From positions 147,308,503-147,372,502 of the forward strand of contig CM077645.1 of assembly GCA_039707465.1 (NCBI GenBank): 64,000 nucleotides of DNA, read 5' to 3'. Of this stretch, positions 1 through 11,640 are shown one piece after another. The position numbers and the translations under genes are program-made. Within the stretch, counting starts at the first letter, position 1. Every line of letters begins with the position of its first letter. The DNA comes from Rhabdophis nuchalis. Taxonomy: Eukaryota > Chordata > Lepidosauria > Squamata > Natricidae. The notes beneath the pieces are model-generated. The model saw only the letters and a program-made list of their open reading frames with translations, made no database searches and was not told where the DNA came from.

Positions 1-1451
1 TAATATGCTACTGGGGAAGAGCTATTACTAGTAGCGCCAGAAAGAGTGAAGTGGCTGGGCCAAAGCCAAAACGAAACTCAGCAGTGGATGTATCTGGTGG
101 TGAAAGGAAAGTCTGATGCTGTAAAGATCTATATTCCATAGGAACCTGGAATGTAAAATCCATGAATCAAGGCAAGCTGGATGTGGTGAAACTAGATGAC
201 AAGACTGAACATCGACATCTTAGGAATCAGTAAACTAAAATGGACAGGAATAAGTGGATTAAATTCAAATGACCATCAGGTATACTACTGCGGGCAAGAA
301 TCCCTCAGAAGAAATGGAGTAGCGTTCATAGTCAATTAAAGAGTAGGAAAAGCAATACTGGGATACAATCCCCAAAATGACAGAATGATCTCAGTTCGAA
401 TCCAAGGCAAACCATTCAACATCACAGTAGTCTAAGTCTGTGCCCCAACCATTGGTGCTGAAGAGGATGAAATTGACTGGTTCTATGAAGCCCTACAGCA
501 CCTTATAGAGTTAACACCAAATATGTTGTCCTTATCATCATGGGGTATTGGAATGCTAAAGTAGGAAGCCAAAAGATAACCGGAATCACAGGCAAATTTG
601 GGCTTGGAATACAAAATAAAGCAGGACACAGGCTGATAGAATTTTGTCAAGAGAAAACGATGATCATAGCAAACACTCTTTTCCAACAACCAAAGAGACA
701 ACTCTACACATGGACATCATCAGACGGTCAACACAGAAATCAGATTGACTATGTGCTCTGCAGCCAAAGATGGAGAAGCTCTATACAGTCAATAAAAGCA
801 AGACCAAGAGCTGACTGTGGGTCAGATCATGAGCTTCTCATTGCAAAATTTAGGCTTAAGTTGAAGAAAGTAGGGAAAAGCACTAGGCCACTCGGGTATG
901 AACTAAATCATATCCCTGGTGAATGTGCAGTAGAGGTGACAAATAAATTTAAGGAAATAGATCTGATAGACAGAGTGCCTGAAGAACTGTGGGCGGAGGT
1001 TCACAATATTGTACAAGAGGTAGTAACTAAAATCATCCCAACGAAAAAGAAATGCAAGAAAGCAAAATGGATGTTGAGGAAGCTTTGCAAATAGCTGAGG
1101 AAAGAAGGGAAGCGAAAGGAAAAGAAGATAGTGGAAGAAACACCCAACTGAATGCAGAATTCCAGAAAATACCTAGAAGAGATAAGTATGCCTTGTTAAA
1201 TAAGCAGTGCAAAGAAATAGAAGAAAACAATAGAATAGGGAGGGCCAGAGATCTCTTCAAGAAAATTGGAGAAGGGAATGTTTCATGCAAAGATGGGCAT
1301 GATAAACGACCAAAATGGCAGGGAACTAACAGAGGCAAAAGAGATTAAGAGGAGGTGGCAAAATTACACAACACAACTATACAAGAATGAGCTTAAAGTC
1401 CCTGAGAACCATGATGGGGTGGCCACGGACCTCGAACCAGACATCCTAGAA
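1..1451 (+). mobile_element. BovB (RTE-clade) LINE, 5' part with decayed endonuclease region
   Basis: The frame at 540-1094 reads a BovB-type APE endonuclease C-terminus, with RNQIDYVLCSQRW and GSDHELLIAKF. The linker (EEALQIAEERREAKGK, then HAKMG) continues at 1052-1457 in shifted frames. Stops and frame changes, also upstream of 540, mean the copy is dead. The element runs off the left edge of the window. It is cut at 1451 by a hAT-like insertion and resumes at 2103. BovB is abundant in squamates and known for horizontal transfer among vertebrates. Confidence 0.9.
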
Positions 1452-2102
1452 CCTTGATGGCAAATCTATAGCGCGTGCTGGCCAGCTGACTTCGGCCTTC
1501 TTTTGAGGCCATTTTTCGCGCAAAAAAACAGCCCTATGGGCAAACTGGAAGTTCAGTACTTCCAATTTGCTTGTAGGGCCAGTTTTAGCCCTCTGGAACG
1601 TTCAGGAGCTTTCAGGAGGCTTCCCTGAAGGCTCCGGAGGGCAAAAAATGACCCAACTAGCAAACCAGAATTGACTTCCGGTTTGCTCGTAGGGTTGTTT
1701 TTTGCACTCTGGAACCTTCAGGGAAGCCTCCTGAAAGCTCTTGAAGGCTCTGGAGGACTAAAACCGGCCTTACGAGCAAACCAGAAGTACATTCCTGAAC
1801 TTCTGGTTTGCTTGTAGCACCGGTTTTTCACGCTCCGGAGGCTTCAGGAAAGTTCCTGAAGCCTTCGGAGGGCCTCCGGGAAGGGGCGGAGAGGCTGTTT
1901 TCACCCTCCCCAAGCTCCTATAAAGCCCCTGGAGCCTGAGGAGGGCGAAAAAAGCATGCAAAAAATTGGGGGGAGTGTCGGTCGCACATGCATGCGTGCT
2001 GGGGTCATGCGCATAGCATTATGGGTGTGGCACGCCTGCACACACTCCCCCTGTGCTCCCCCCACTTTTGGCATGCGAGCCAAAAAAGGTTCGCCATCTC
2101 TG
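1452..2102. mobile_element. non-autonomous hAT-type element inserted in BovB
   Basis: The 651-bp insert is flanked by a perfect 8-bp duplication, TCCTAGAA (1444-1451 and 2103-2110), taken from the BovB target. The right end (GGTTCGCCATCTCTG) and left end (CCTTGATGGCAAATC) form imperfect terminal inverted repeats. The inside has repeated palindromic units built on GGTTTGCTCGTAGGG-like and CCTTCAGG-like words. It codes for nothing recognisable. The 8-bp duplication indicates the hAT superfamily. Confidence 0.85.
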
Positions 2103-2700
2103 TCCTAGAATGTGAAGTCAAATGAGCCTGAGTAAAAACAAAGTTAGTAGAACTTTGAGCTAATCGAAATCTTAAAAGATGATGCAGTAAAAGTGCTACA
2201 CTCAATTTGCCAGCAAATGTGGAAAACTCAACAGTGGGCACAGGATTGGAAAAGGTCAGTTTACATTCTATTTCCAAAGAAAGCCAATGTCAAAAAATGT
2301 TCAAACTTATCGCACCACTGCACTCATTTCACATGCTAGTCAAGTTATGCTCAAAATCCTACAAGCTAGGCTCCAACAGTATGTGGATCAAGAACTACCA
2401 GAAATACAGGCAAGATTTCGAAGAGACAGAGGAACTAGAGATCAAATTGCCAGCATATGCTGGATCATAGAAAAAGTTAGGGAGTTCCAGAAAAACATTT
2501 ACTGCTTCATTAACTATGCGAAAGCCTTTGATTGTGTGAATCACAACAAATTGTGGCAAGTTCTTAAAGAGATGGGAGTACCAGACCGTCTTATTTGTCT
2601 CTTGAGAAACCTATATGCTGGTCAAGAAGCAACAGTGAGAACTAGATACAGAACCACTGATTGGTTCAAAATTGGGAAAGGAGCCTAGCAAGGCTGTATA
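2103..2700 (+). mobile_element. BovB LINE, continuation (reverse-transcriptase N-terminal part)
   Basis: After the hAT insert the BovB sequence resumes. The frame at 2287-2688 reads the start of the reverse transcriptase (SHASQVMLKILQARLQQYVD, then NYAKAFDCVNHNKLW and LLRNLYAGQEATVRT). A stop replaces the glycine codon before RQGC, and the match ends near 2700 where another DNA element begins. It is an inactive fragment of the same copy as 1-1451. Confidence 0.88.
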
Positions 2701-3225
2701 CTGTGGGTCCTCAAACTACGGCCTGGGGGCCACATGTGGCCCACCGAAGTCATTAATCCGGCCTGCACAGGATCACAAGGCTGCCCTGCCCAAATTGCTC
2801 CGCCCACCCTTCGACCCCAAGAGGCCAAAAAACGGGTCAAAATGGCTTGTTTTTGGCCAAAGAATGGGCCATTTTGACCCATTTTTTGCCTACAGAATGC
2901 TTCTGGAGGCGGGAGAGATGAAGAATGGGGTGCATAGATGCCATAGGACAGGGGTCTGCAAAGTCGGCTCTTTTAAGACTGGTGGACTTCAACTCCCAGA
3001 GTTCCCCAGCCAGCATAGCTGGCTGGGGAATTCTGGGAGTTGAAGTCCACCAGTCTTAAAAGAGCCGACTTTGCAGACCCCTGCCATAGGAGGCCAAAAA
3101 ACAGGCAAAAATGGCCCATTTCTGCTAAAAAAAACGGACCATTTTTGCCCATTTTTTGTCTGCATAATGCTTTCGGAGGCAGGGGAGGTGAAAAATGGAG
3201 TGCACATTTATATGCAGCTACCAAA
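2701..3225. mobile_element. hAT-like DNA element with duplicated interior
   Basis: The left end reads GGTCCTCAAACTACGGCC, a terminus typical of hAT-derived repeats. The interior has two related copies of a block containing GGCCAAAAAAC, a short palindrome around CATTTTTTG, and GGAGGCGGGAGAG or GGAGGCAGGGGAG. A 135-bp hairpin element is nested at 2949-3083. The right end near 3225 is poorly defined. Confidence 0.6.
2949..3083. mobile_element. 135-bp hairpin hAT MITE nested in the preceding element
   Basis: Near-perfect inverted repeat: the two arms, from CAGGGGTCTGCAAAG inward, pair over nearly the whole length around CAGCATAGCTGG. It is flanked by a perfect 8-bp duplication CCATAGGA (2941-2948, 3084-3091). 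The arm words (ACTTCAACTCCCAGA) recur near 16230, 46800 and 59640. Confidence 0.9.
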
Positions 3226-3628
3226 ACTAAACATGAGTTTAATTACAGGAATCACATGTCTATGGTGTGGAAACTAACTGTTCTGCTGAAACGAAATTTC
3301 ATTCACCAGAAGGTAAGCTGGCCACAGGAGGTGCGTTCAAACGCAGATATTCTTTATGTTAAGAAATTAAAAAATAATATATATAAAGGTAACTTTTACT
3401 CTTTTGCAGGTACCCTTACAAGCACATTTTACAAGGTAAGGGCAAAAATTATTAAACTCTTTTAATAATGTTATTGCCACCTATGCGCTAAGAATGTAGA
3501 ACACAGTTCCCATGTGCTCTGAAACATCTTTCTATAACTCTAATTATATGACAAACCATCAATTTATCATTAAACAGCAGATATGGTATTGAAGGGGTTC
3601 CGCATACAAGAATAAGAGATAGATGTAC
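3226..3628. other. AT-rich non-coding stretch, nothing recognised
   Basis: No conserved reading frame, repeat terminus or RNA gene is visible here. It lies downstream, on the minus strand, of the candidate exon at 3629-3737. Confidence 0.5.
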
Positions 3629-3737
3629 CTGGTGAGAGAAGGTGCTGATTGGCAGAGTTGTCCCATAAATACCAGAAATAGCTTCTCTTTTTTCCTTCAA
3701 ATGGATAAATTTGTCAACCTGGCTTTTTTCACCCAGC
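3629..3737 (-). CDS. candidate internal exon of a minus-strand gene, possibly FAM217A
   Basis: On the minus strand a pyrimidine-rich tract ends in TACGTACAG at the acceptor. It is followed by 109 bp of open frame and a donor CACCAG|gtacat. One split base plus 36 codons read LGEKSQVDKFIHLKEKREA, then ISGIYGTTLPISTFSHQ. This is charged and protein-like, unlike the repeats around it. In mammals FAM217A lies beside TEX56/C6orf201 and ECI2 on this strand, so it is a candidate by synteny. I did not recognise the protein itself, and no second exon of the gene was found, so this could be chance. Confidence 0.35.
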
Positions 3738-5640
3738 CTGTACGTAGATGAGAATTAGGAAAGACACAATAATATGCACATCAGGATGAACAAGTAATGA
3801 AAATAATAATAGATTGTTAATATAGGACAGTGCCAAATTATATTTTACAAGGACTCGCATGCAAAATTAAATTTAAAAAGCCCTCTGGAGTAGTGAGAGG
3901 ATGTACAGAAATTATGGTCAGGAGTGACAGGCTGCAAAGCAACAGTAAGAGTGGTTGTTGAAGTAAGATCAGAGTAAAGAAAAGGCAAAAATAAAGGTTT
4001 GGGGTTTCCCCCCACCCAAAACAAAATATTGCTTACTTTAGCCCTCTGAGATATAAATCACATTTCTTCAGGAAGCACACAAAACCTTGGCAGGTTCTGG
4101 TGTTTCAGCAGACCATTGGAGAAAGTCAGATTTCAAGAACTAAAAGAGCATTTCTAAAGGATTATCAAAATTTGGAAGTTGTTTTGGAGAGAAAAAGAAG
4201 CATAGGTGTTTGTTCTTAAGGGCAATAGTGTATTTAGGTGGTGTGATGGATGAGCACTCAAACTCTAAGAAACTTAAATGAAGCAAACCAATCATCTTAA
4301 AAATGATTCCAAAATAGTGGGAGGATCTATGCTGTCCAAAATGGAACATTTGATAATTGTTTTCCATATAATACTAATAGTCACACTGTACATTATGGTA
4401 AGAATTCAATGAACACTTCGTTGAAAGTGCTTTAAAGGACTGGAAAATTGTAACCCTGCAACAAAATGACTTCTGCAAAGATAACCTATTCCTTTCTGCC
4501 AAAGCTGCTGAAAATAGATAGTATATTTGTTTAGGAATGAATTGGGAATAAAATACAAGATATTGTGTGTATGGTAGACAAAAAAAGTACCGGTAAATGA
4601 GATGTGATAAAAGTACAAACCCTACTTGATTTTCTTGGCTTCCTGAAAGGGTGAAAAAAAGATTATTGTATTTAGGAATGAATTAATTCAGAAAATTAGA
4701 TTGCAGTGGTCATACTGACCGGAAGAGGCAGAGCTAGAAAAGAAAGGACAATATGGCAAGATAAGTACTGGGATAATAATCCAGCAGCCACAGATGTTTC
4801 AGATTATAATCCTTTAATATTTTGCATGCTTGTTAGAAATGAGACTATACTTTCAAGTATGCAGAAAGCACTAGGTTAACTACCAGGTAGAAAGGTAAAT
4901 CTTTAATTTTAAAATACCTCTGTAACTATTTTTAAAACACAAATTATGAAAGAGCAGTAGATTAGGATTAAATATACTTTCTCACCAAAATACTTTTTAC
5001 ATTCTCATTTATGTTTGACTATATACCTGCATCTTAAAGTTTACATGCATGCCACATGCAAAAACATGCATGACACATGTAAAAACATGAAAGTGGGCAG
5101 TATAGTATGGAGGAGCTGAGATTAAACCTGTTCCTCCTTACACCTGTGCTTGACTGTGCAATGTTTGAAGAAAGTAGTCCTTAGACACATGACACTGAAA
5201 TGCCAGTTGTCATGTCAAGGCAGTGGCTGAACTGGCCCTTCAAGCCAGAGTACTGTCAATTCCCACACATGTTGCTCTCTTCCAAGTCAAACTTGCCAGC
5301 AGATCTTCCTAAAAAAGCCCAAGATTTCATGCTCAAATAAACCTGGATTCTCCACACATATGCACAAAATAAAGAAATCACCATACAGTTTAAACTAACA
5401 TGCTTGAATAACCCTAAATTCTCAACAACAAAAAACTCAAGGAAAAACCCACATCTTTGTAATCTAGTTTGTATTAAATTTTTACCTATTTAATTTATTA
5501 ATCTATTTAAACCCAGATTCGATAGAAAAAACCCTAAATAACAAAAACGCAATAACTCAAGGTTTAAACTAACTAATAATATACTACTATATTACTAATA
5601 TAACTACCTAATACTATCATGTGATGTATAGAAAAACATT
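3738..5640. other. AT-rich intergenic or intronic sequence
   Basis: Short frames only, with no transposon ends or known motifs seen. If the candidate exon at 3629-3737 is real, this would be an intron between it and a first exon in the CpG island. Confidence 0.5.
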
Positions 5641-5689
5641 AAATTTTAAAATGTAAAAAATAAATAAATCTTGAGACCTAGGGAGAGGC

Positions 5690-6350
5690 AAGCGCCAAGG
5701 TAAGGGCGGCCCGACCTGGCCATGAGGCAGGCAGGAGCAACTCTCTTTGGGGAGCGCTGATCGCTCGAAGGGCGCTTTTGGGGAGGGGGTGTCGGGGATT
5801 CCCACCCCGCCTTCCGCCTGGGTTCCCTACCCTGGGAAGTTTGTGAAACTTCGCGGCGTTTCTTTCTTAGGAGGAGAAGCAGAGCGCCCACTCGATGGGT
5901 ACATGCTGGGGCAGGAGGCGGCGGAGCGGAATTTGGGTTTAGCGCCTTGCGCCTCCGCTTCGGCCTTCGGGGCGCGGGGCGGGCCGCTACTCGCCATGGA
6001 AATAGCCCAGTCCCCGAAGCAGCCTTGCCAGGACCCCTCGGGATTTCTCTAGAGCGAGGCGTCGGCCTCTTTCTTTGCCCTGGCGCCGCTTTTCCCCGCG
6101 CCCTTCTCGGGTCCTTTCTGGCCGCTCGCTCCTTCCTAATCCTGATGGGGCGCAGCCAGTTGGCCTCTCTTTCTGGGGAGGAAAGAGCAACGGGAAAAGG
6201 TAGACTCTCGGACCGAGGCAGCCCTGCTCTGGTGGTGTGAAATGCTCCCTTCGCCTGGTTAGCTGGGTCATAATGAAGGCAAGTGTAGTGGGGTTCCCTG
6301 ACGCGGTATGGGGATTGTGCGGTGGAGAGATATAATCCATTGCGAGTTCT
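5690..6350. promoter_or_regulatory. CpG island, probable promoter (TEX56 rightward, perhaps a leftward gene too)
   Basis: A sharp change from AT-rich DNA to about 650 bp of GC-rich sequence with many CpG dinucleotides (for example 5760-5850 and 5920-5990). Long frames on both strands here are composition artefacts. It lies about 6 kb upstream of the first TEX56 coding exon. The candidate minus-strand exon at 3629-3737 points away from it, so it could serve a head-to-head pair. No TATA box was identified. The exact start site and first exon cannot be fixed from sequence alone. Confidence 0.65.
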
Positions 6351-6728
6351 TTTATAGGCGCCTTCAGCTCGGGGGAGCCTGTTTGCATTTGGCGGGGAAG
6401 ACCGTACTCTAGTTAAAATCTGTGCCATAACCTTTGGGGTGGAGAGGACAATGTTTCCTTGCTTTTTCCTAGAACAGATAAGCTCAATGCTATTCTTCCT
6501 GAAGCCGGGCAACGTTTTTTTTCCTCCTCTCCTCCCAACCCCTTGTTTTTTGAAACCAAAATGAAGAGTGTGCGGAATATTTTATGAATCTGCGATTTAG
6601 CAGGGGTGACTTTTTGAAATTTTAACTTTTGTTATAGTCGGTCCGAGTTGGAAACACGTTTGGAGTATTGTATGTTTGATCCTGTTCCTAATAGGTTTGT
6701 GCTACTGCATAGATGATTGTAATGCAAA

Positions 6729-7394
6729 AACTGTGAGAGGGATCTTGGAGTCCTAGTGGACAACCATTTAGATATGAGCCAGCAGTGTGCAGCAGCTGCC
6801 AAAAAAGCCAACACATTTCTAGGCTGCATAAACAGAGGGATAGAATCAAGATCACGTGAAGTGTTAAAACTACTTTATAATGCCTTGGTAAGGCCACACT
6901 TGGAATACTGCATTCAGTTTTGGTCACCACGATGTAGAAAACACGTGGAGACTCTACAAAGAGTGCAGAGAAGAGCAACAAAGATGATTAGGGGACTGGA
7001 GGCTAAAACATGAAGAACGGTTGCAGGAACTGGGTATGTCTAGTTTAATAAAAAGAAGGACCAGGGGAGACATGATAGCAGTGTTCCAATATCTCAGGAG
7101 TTGCCACAAAGAAGAGGGAGTCAAGCTATTCTCCAAGGCACCTGAGGGTAGAACAAGAAGCAATGGATGGAAATTAATCAAGGAGAGAAGCAACTTAGAA
7201 CTGAGGAGAAATTTCCTGACAGTTAGAACAATTAACCTCTGGAACAGCTTGCCTCCAGAAGTTGTGAATGCCCCAACCCTGGAAGTCTTTAAAAAGATGT
7301 TAGATAGCCATTTGTCTAGGTTCCTGCCTAGGCAGGGGGTTGGACTAGAAGTCCTCCAAGGTCCCTTCCAAATCTGCTATTGTATTGTATTGTA
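6729..7394 (+). mobile_element. CR1-type LINE, 5'-truncated 3' end
   Basis: Two frames (6756-7013, 7021-7395) encode the C-terminal CR1 ORF2 region. They read [20 protein letters not shown], then [13 protein letters not shown], and after one frameshift [20 protein letters not shown]. It ends in ATTGTATTGTATTG, the pentamer tail seen in the other copies of this family here. Confidence 0.9.
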
Positions 7395-7659
7395 AAATAA
7401 TTGTGATAACACAAAAAGATGTTTGGGAACAATTTGCTAATAATATCTTTCCTATATAGGGCAAATGGAAAATCTTGGACAGAGATTTATAAGGCTTGAT
7501 GTGAAAGCTGAACCAGATAATGAAAATCCAAAATGATGTTTTTGCCACTGCAGTTGATAAGCTGTAACACAGAGCTGTGAAGCAGTGTGAAAAAGAAATT
7601 TTCTTTAATAGTTTAATTTTGTGTTTTTAATATTGTCTCTGATAAAGCTTACGTTTCAG

Positions 7660-7737
7660 TTTATGTCGCCCTGGGTCCGTTTGGAGAAGGGCGGGGTATA
7701 AATTTAATAAAATAAAAATAAAATAAATAAATAAATA
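7660..7737 (+). mobile_element. L2 LINE 3' tail fragment
   Basis: Contains the L2 3' end found many times in this window (GTCGCCCTGGGTCCG, then GAGAAGGGCGGGGTATAAAT) followed by (AAAT)n. Confidence 0.75.
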
Positions 7738-8029
7738 TGTATTTATTCTATATTCGAATAGGTAGTAGTTCAGTAACACAATATTTGTCAGTAGCTTGTT
7801 TGTAATGTTAATTTTCCTATCACAGGGATATCAGTGAGGAATGGGATAATCTTATTTCTATTTAATTGGAAGCCACATCTATTATCGCTTCCTTTTTTTC
7901 TGTCTACTTAAAATTAACTAAAAGGCACCCTGCTCAATCATTTTTCCCAGGTGTAGAAATTATTAGGATTGCCTTCCTGTAAAAATAATGTAGATGTGCT
8001 GCCAAATTCATGCAATAACTTGTATACAG

Positions 8030-8200
8030 GTAGCAACTGTTTAAAGTTATAGTAGCACTGAATGAGTGACGTTTATGACCGATCCTCAAAATTCCAAATG
8101 TTGCAGCACCCCCACAGTCATGTGATCATAATTCTGCTGCTTGGCAACCGCTTCACACTTAAGGTGGTTGCAGTGGCTGTTTCACCTGCCTCTCTAATAT
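8030..8200 (+). repeat. fragment of the 'tagtcctcgacttac' repeat family
   Basis: Resembles better copies at 49462-50075 and 60170-61030: AGTTATAGTAGCACTGAATGA, then GTTGCAGCACCCCCACAG and GCTTGGCAACCG. The family has palindromic ends and looks like a non-autonomous DNA element. Superfamily not determined. Confidence 0.55.
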
Positions 8201-8417
8201 AGGGGACATGTTTTCTTGGTCACCCCTGCCCATTTAATTGTATAGTTTTTAGCAATTTTTAATGTTTTTTCCTCTCAAATTTAACATATATTGTTATGGA
8301 TGAGACAAATGTAAAGACAAAGGCACAGATAAAGGAGTTTTTGTGGACTTGAATATGGGAAAAAAATTTTTTAAATGTCACCAGCCTGGATTCTCCTTTT
8401 ACTAAAGTCAGCTAAAC

Positions 8418-8768
8418 CAGGGGTCCCCAACCCCCGGTCCACAAACCGATGCCGGTCTGTGGCTTGATAGGAACCGGGCCACAGGGCTGGAGAGGAGGAG
8501 GAGGGAGGAGGGGGCAGCCCCCTGGGCAGAGCACATGCCAGATGCGGGAGAGCGCAGGCGCAGCCGTTCGCACCGTTGGAGGCCCTAGAGGGCCGAGTGA
8601 GCCAACTTCCCCCGCGTGCGCATGCGTCGCCTGTTCCCCCTTCCCCCCTGCGTGCGCATGCGCCGCCTGTTCCCCCCACCCACCCCCCGCTCCTCTACGC
8701 CAGCCGGTCCGCAGAATTTTTTTTTAAATGAAACCGGTCCCTGGTGCAAAAAAGGTTGGGGACCCCTG
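8418..8768. mobile_element. non-autonomous hAT element, 'ggtccccaaccc' family copy 1
   Basis: Ends CAGGGGTCCCCAACC and GGTTGGGGACCCCTG are inverted repeats. A perfect 8-bp duplication AGCTAAAC flanks it (8410-8417, 8769-8776). The GC-rich interior creates spurious long frames on both strands. Related copies are at 23728, 26108 and 44390. Confidence 0.92.
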
Positions 8769-8929
8769 AGCTAAACAACCAATGATAGAAAAACACTGCA
8801 GAAAAGGATTTGTAAGTAAAATAAATGCTCCTTTTATTTCAAAGAAATTTGATGTGTTAGCATGGGACCTTCAAAGAGAATTGGAAAAACAACTCCTGTC
8901 AGATCTTTTTTTATCAGATGGGGAAGAAC

Positions 8930-9432
8930 TAAATGGGGGAAGTCGTGCCTTCAAATCTAGACAGCATACTAAAAAACAGAGACATCGCCCTGCCAATAAA
9001 AGTGTGTATAGTCAAGGCTATGATTTTCCCAGTTTCAATGCATGGCTGTGAATGTCGGACCATAAGAAAGGCTGAGCGCCAAGGAATTGAGGCCTTTGAA
9101 CTATGGTGCTGGAATAGACTCCTGCGAGTCCCTTGGACTGCAAGGTGAGAAGACATCAACCCTGACTGCTCTTTAGAAGGCCAGATCCTGAAGATGAAAC
9201 TCAAATACTATGGTCACCTAATGAGAAGGAAGGAGTCACTGGAGAACAGCCTAATGCTGGGAAAGACTGAGGGCAAAAGAACGGGACGACAGAATGAGAT
9301 GGCTGGATAGAGTCACCGAAGCAGTAGGCGTGAGCCTAAATGGATGGTAGAGGACAGGAAGGACTCGAGGAACATTGTCAATGGGGTCGCGATGGGTCAG
9401 ACACGAGTTTGCAAATAACAACAACAACAACA
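8930..9432 (+). mobile_element. BovB LINE, 5'-truncated 3' end
   Basis: The frame at 8933-9148 reads the BovB ORF2 C-terminus (SNLDSILKNRDIALPIKV, then AFELWCWNRLLRVPWTAR). The match continues past a stop to the BovB 3' end (GGGTCAGACACG) and an (ACA)n tail at 9418-9432. It is a separate copy from the one at 1-2700. Confidence 0.9.
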
Positions 9433-10592
9433 GATGCCTTCACTTGGGTGTCATCATTGCAACTAATTAGTCCATCTACCAGCCAAAATCAGAAGAAGAG
9501 GGTTCCTCTGTGAAAACTCAACAGAGTTCTTATTTATTTATTTCTGTATTAAATGTCTATGCTACCTGTCTCACTGTTGAGCAACTCTGGGGAGCTTGCA
9601 TTGGTGAAACAATGCCAATTTACAGTATTAATGTGTCATCAATCACCAGGTTATTATGACTCAAACTACAAAATGTGGATGCAGTCTAATCAAAGTAAAG
9701 GAAAGTGAAATGAGCAGTTTTTGTGACTTGAAAACTATGCTGTTATTAAATTATACTCAATTTTAACTACATGGTAATATTTAGGTAGTAATATTTAGTG
9801 CGGTAAAACACCAATCATTGCATTATTGGGAAAATAAAACATACTAATTTTGAGAGAAGGCTGTGGCTTTATTTCACTAACAAGAAACTCAAATAGCTCC
9901 TTAAATAAGAGTGTTTCTTTGAGCCAAAAAGAAGTAAAATCCCTCCCCTCATGGAAGCAATGTCCTCTAACAACAAGTAACAAAATTTCTGCATGGACTC
10001 CCATCTACGAACTCTACAGATCCTGGATGTTGATCATGGCCATGTTTATTTTTATTTCAACAACTTTTACATGATCTTCAATTTTGCCAAAATAAGCACA
10101 AATGGAGGCAGCAGGGGGGGAGGGGCGGGGGCAAAGCATTTGCCAGCAATTGGAGCAAGGAAGCAGCCCCCTCTCCTTCATTTCTCCCGACCGCAGGATC
10201 AACACACAACATTGGAAATTTGCTATAGTACTTTGACCAATCGTGCTCTCCCTCAGGCCTCAGATTTGGGGGTATGAATCACCTTTTGGCTAGATCTCGC
10301 ATCTTTTGTGAACACCTTTGGTACCTATTGCCATGGTTGAGAAATTGTGCATTTGAACCCAATGATTAGAAGTCTTTACAATATTTTAAAACAACTGGCA
10401 CAAATTGATTTTCTGGAAAACAAGCTAGAAAAACATTTCAGTGTTTGCTGCGAAACTGCATAAAAGCTTCCAAAAAGAACTCGGCCTTTTTAAATCAGAG
10501 CCATGACTTTGGGAAAGAGCAGAGAATGGGTTTATAGGAAACCATGTGTCCAAGGATGTTGTGATTTGTCTGTATTTTGTAAGGCTTTAAAG
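9433..10592. other. non-coding stretch, nothing recognised
   Basis: AT-rich sequence with a short G-run near 10118. No transposon ends, coding exon or RNA gene identified. Confidence 0.45.
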
Positions 10593-10976
10593 CTGTGATG
10601 GCAAACCTATGGCACACGTGCCGGAAGTGGCATGCAGAGCCATCTCTCTGGGCATGCCAACATCACCCGCTGCTCTTCCAAGTTCCCGCTTTCACATGCA
10701 CACCGGCCAGCTAGTCTTCATGTGTGTGGGAGCACCGGAAACCATAAGAGCAGCTCCCTGGCGTACATGTGCCCGCTGGGAAGTTGAGCTTCCAGTTTTT
10801 GGCCTGTGCATGCACGCCAGAAATGAAGACCAGGTGACTGGTGCATATGCGCACACTGGAAACTGAAAGCTCAGCTTCCCAGTGCATGCATGCATGCTGG
10901 AAAACTGTTCTTCTGGTATCTGGTGTGTCCGTGCCCCCACGCTTCAGTTCACCAACACTGCAGTTCACCAACACTG
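10593..10976. mobile_element. non-autonomous hAT element, 'gatggcgaacc' family
   Basis: Left end CTGTGATGGCAAACC. The right end is a duplicated CAGTTCACCAACACTG. A perfect 8-bp duplication CTTTAAAG flanks it (10585-10592, 10977-10984). Same family as 1452-2102, 58703-59080 and 62255-62567. Confidence 0.88.
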
Positions 10977-11164
10977 CTTTAAAGACTTAGTTTCTAGGCT
11001 TCCACTTTATCTCCGGTCCAATTACCCCATGTTTTTATTTTTGTTAATTTTAGGGGGGGGGTAACCCAGTGATATGATCAGGGCTTGCATCACTGGAAGG
11101 TTCAAAGGACCATATGCACTTCTCTATCGCCCTTATTTAATAATCTTCCTGTGTGGCTATTTTT

Positions 11165-11640
11165 TATTTATTTATTTATTTCGGATTTATACCCCGCCCT
11201 TCTCCTTGTTAGGACCCAGGGCAGCACACAGGCATTATTAAAATCCTAACAAAAAACAACAATATACATCATTAAAAACATATTAAATTATTAAACCCGT
11301 GCTAAAAACCCATTTAAAACCCTGCAAGTTACAGTTTATATATATATAAAAAGTCAGAAACGGGGGGCTATGCCAGGCCAGCTTGTTGGAATAGATATGT
11401 CTTAAGACGCTGGCGGAAGAGGTGGAGGTCCAAGGTAGTGCGTAAATCGGGGGGTAGGTCGTTCCAGAGTGCCGGGCCCGCCATAGAGAAGGCCCTTCCC
11501 TTGGGCGTCGCCAACCGGCATTGCCTGGCCGACGGCACCCGGAGAAGACCTCTGTGGGAGCGGATCGGGCGAAGGGATGTATGGGGCAGGAGGCGGTCTC
11601 GTATATAGCTAGGCCCCGAGCCATGGAACGATTTGAAGAT
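11165..11640 (-). mobile_element. L2 LINE, 5'-truncated 3' end
   Basis: The minus-strand frame at 11368-11652 reads the L2 ORF2 C-terminus (FKSFHGSGPSYIRDRLLPHT, then ALWNDLPPDLRT). It is followed downstream by the 3' UTR, the ATACCCCGCCCTTCTCC complement and (TTTA)n. Confidence 0.88.

Noticed and set aside
5646..6512. 288-codon minus-strand open frame
   Set aside because: Lies in the CpG island and is Arg/Pro-rich from GC composition. It reads nothing recognisable and has shadows on the other strand.
8371..8727. About 100-codon frames at 8.4, 23.7, 26.2 and 44.5 kb
   Set aside because: All fall in GC-rich interiors of one hAT MITE family.
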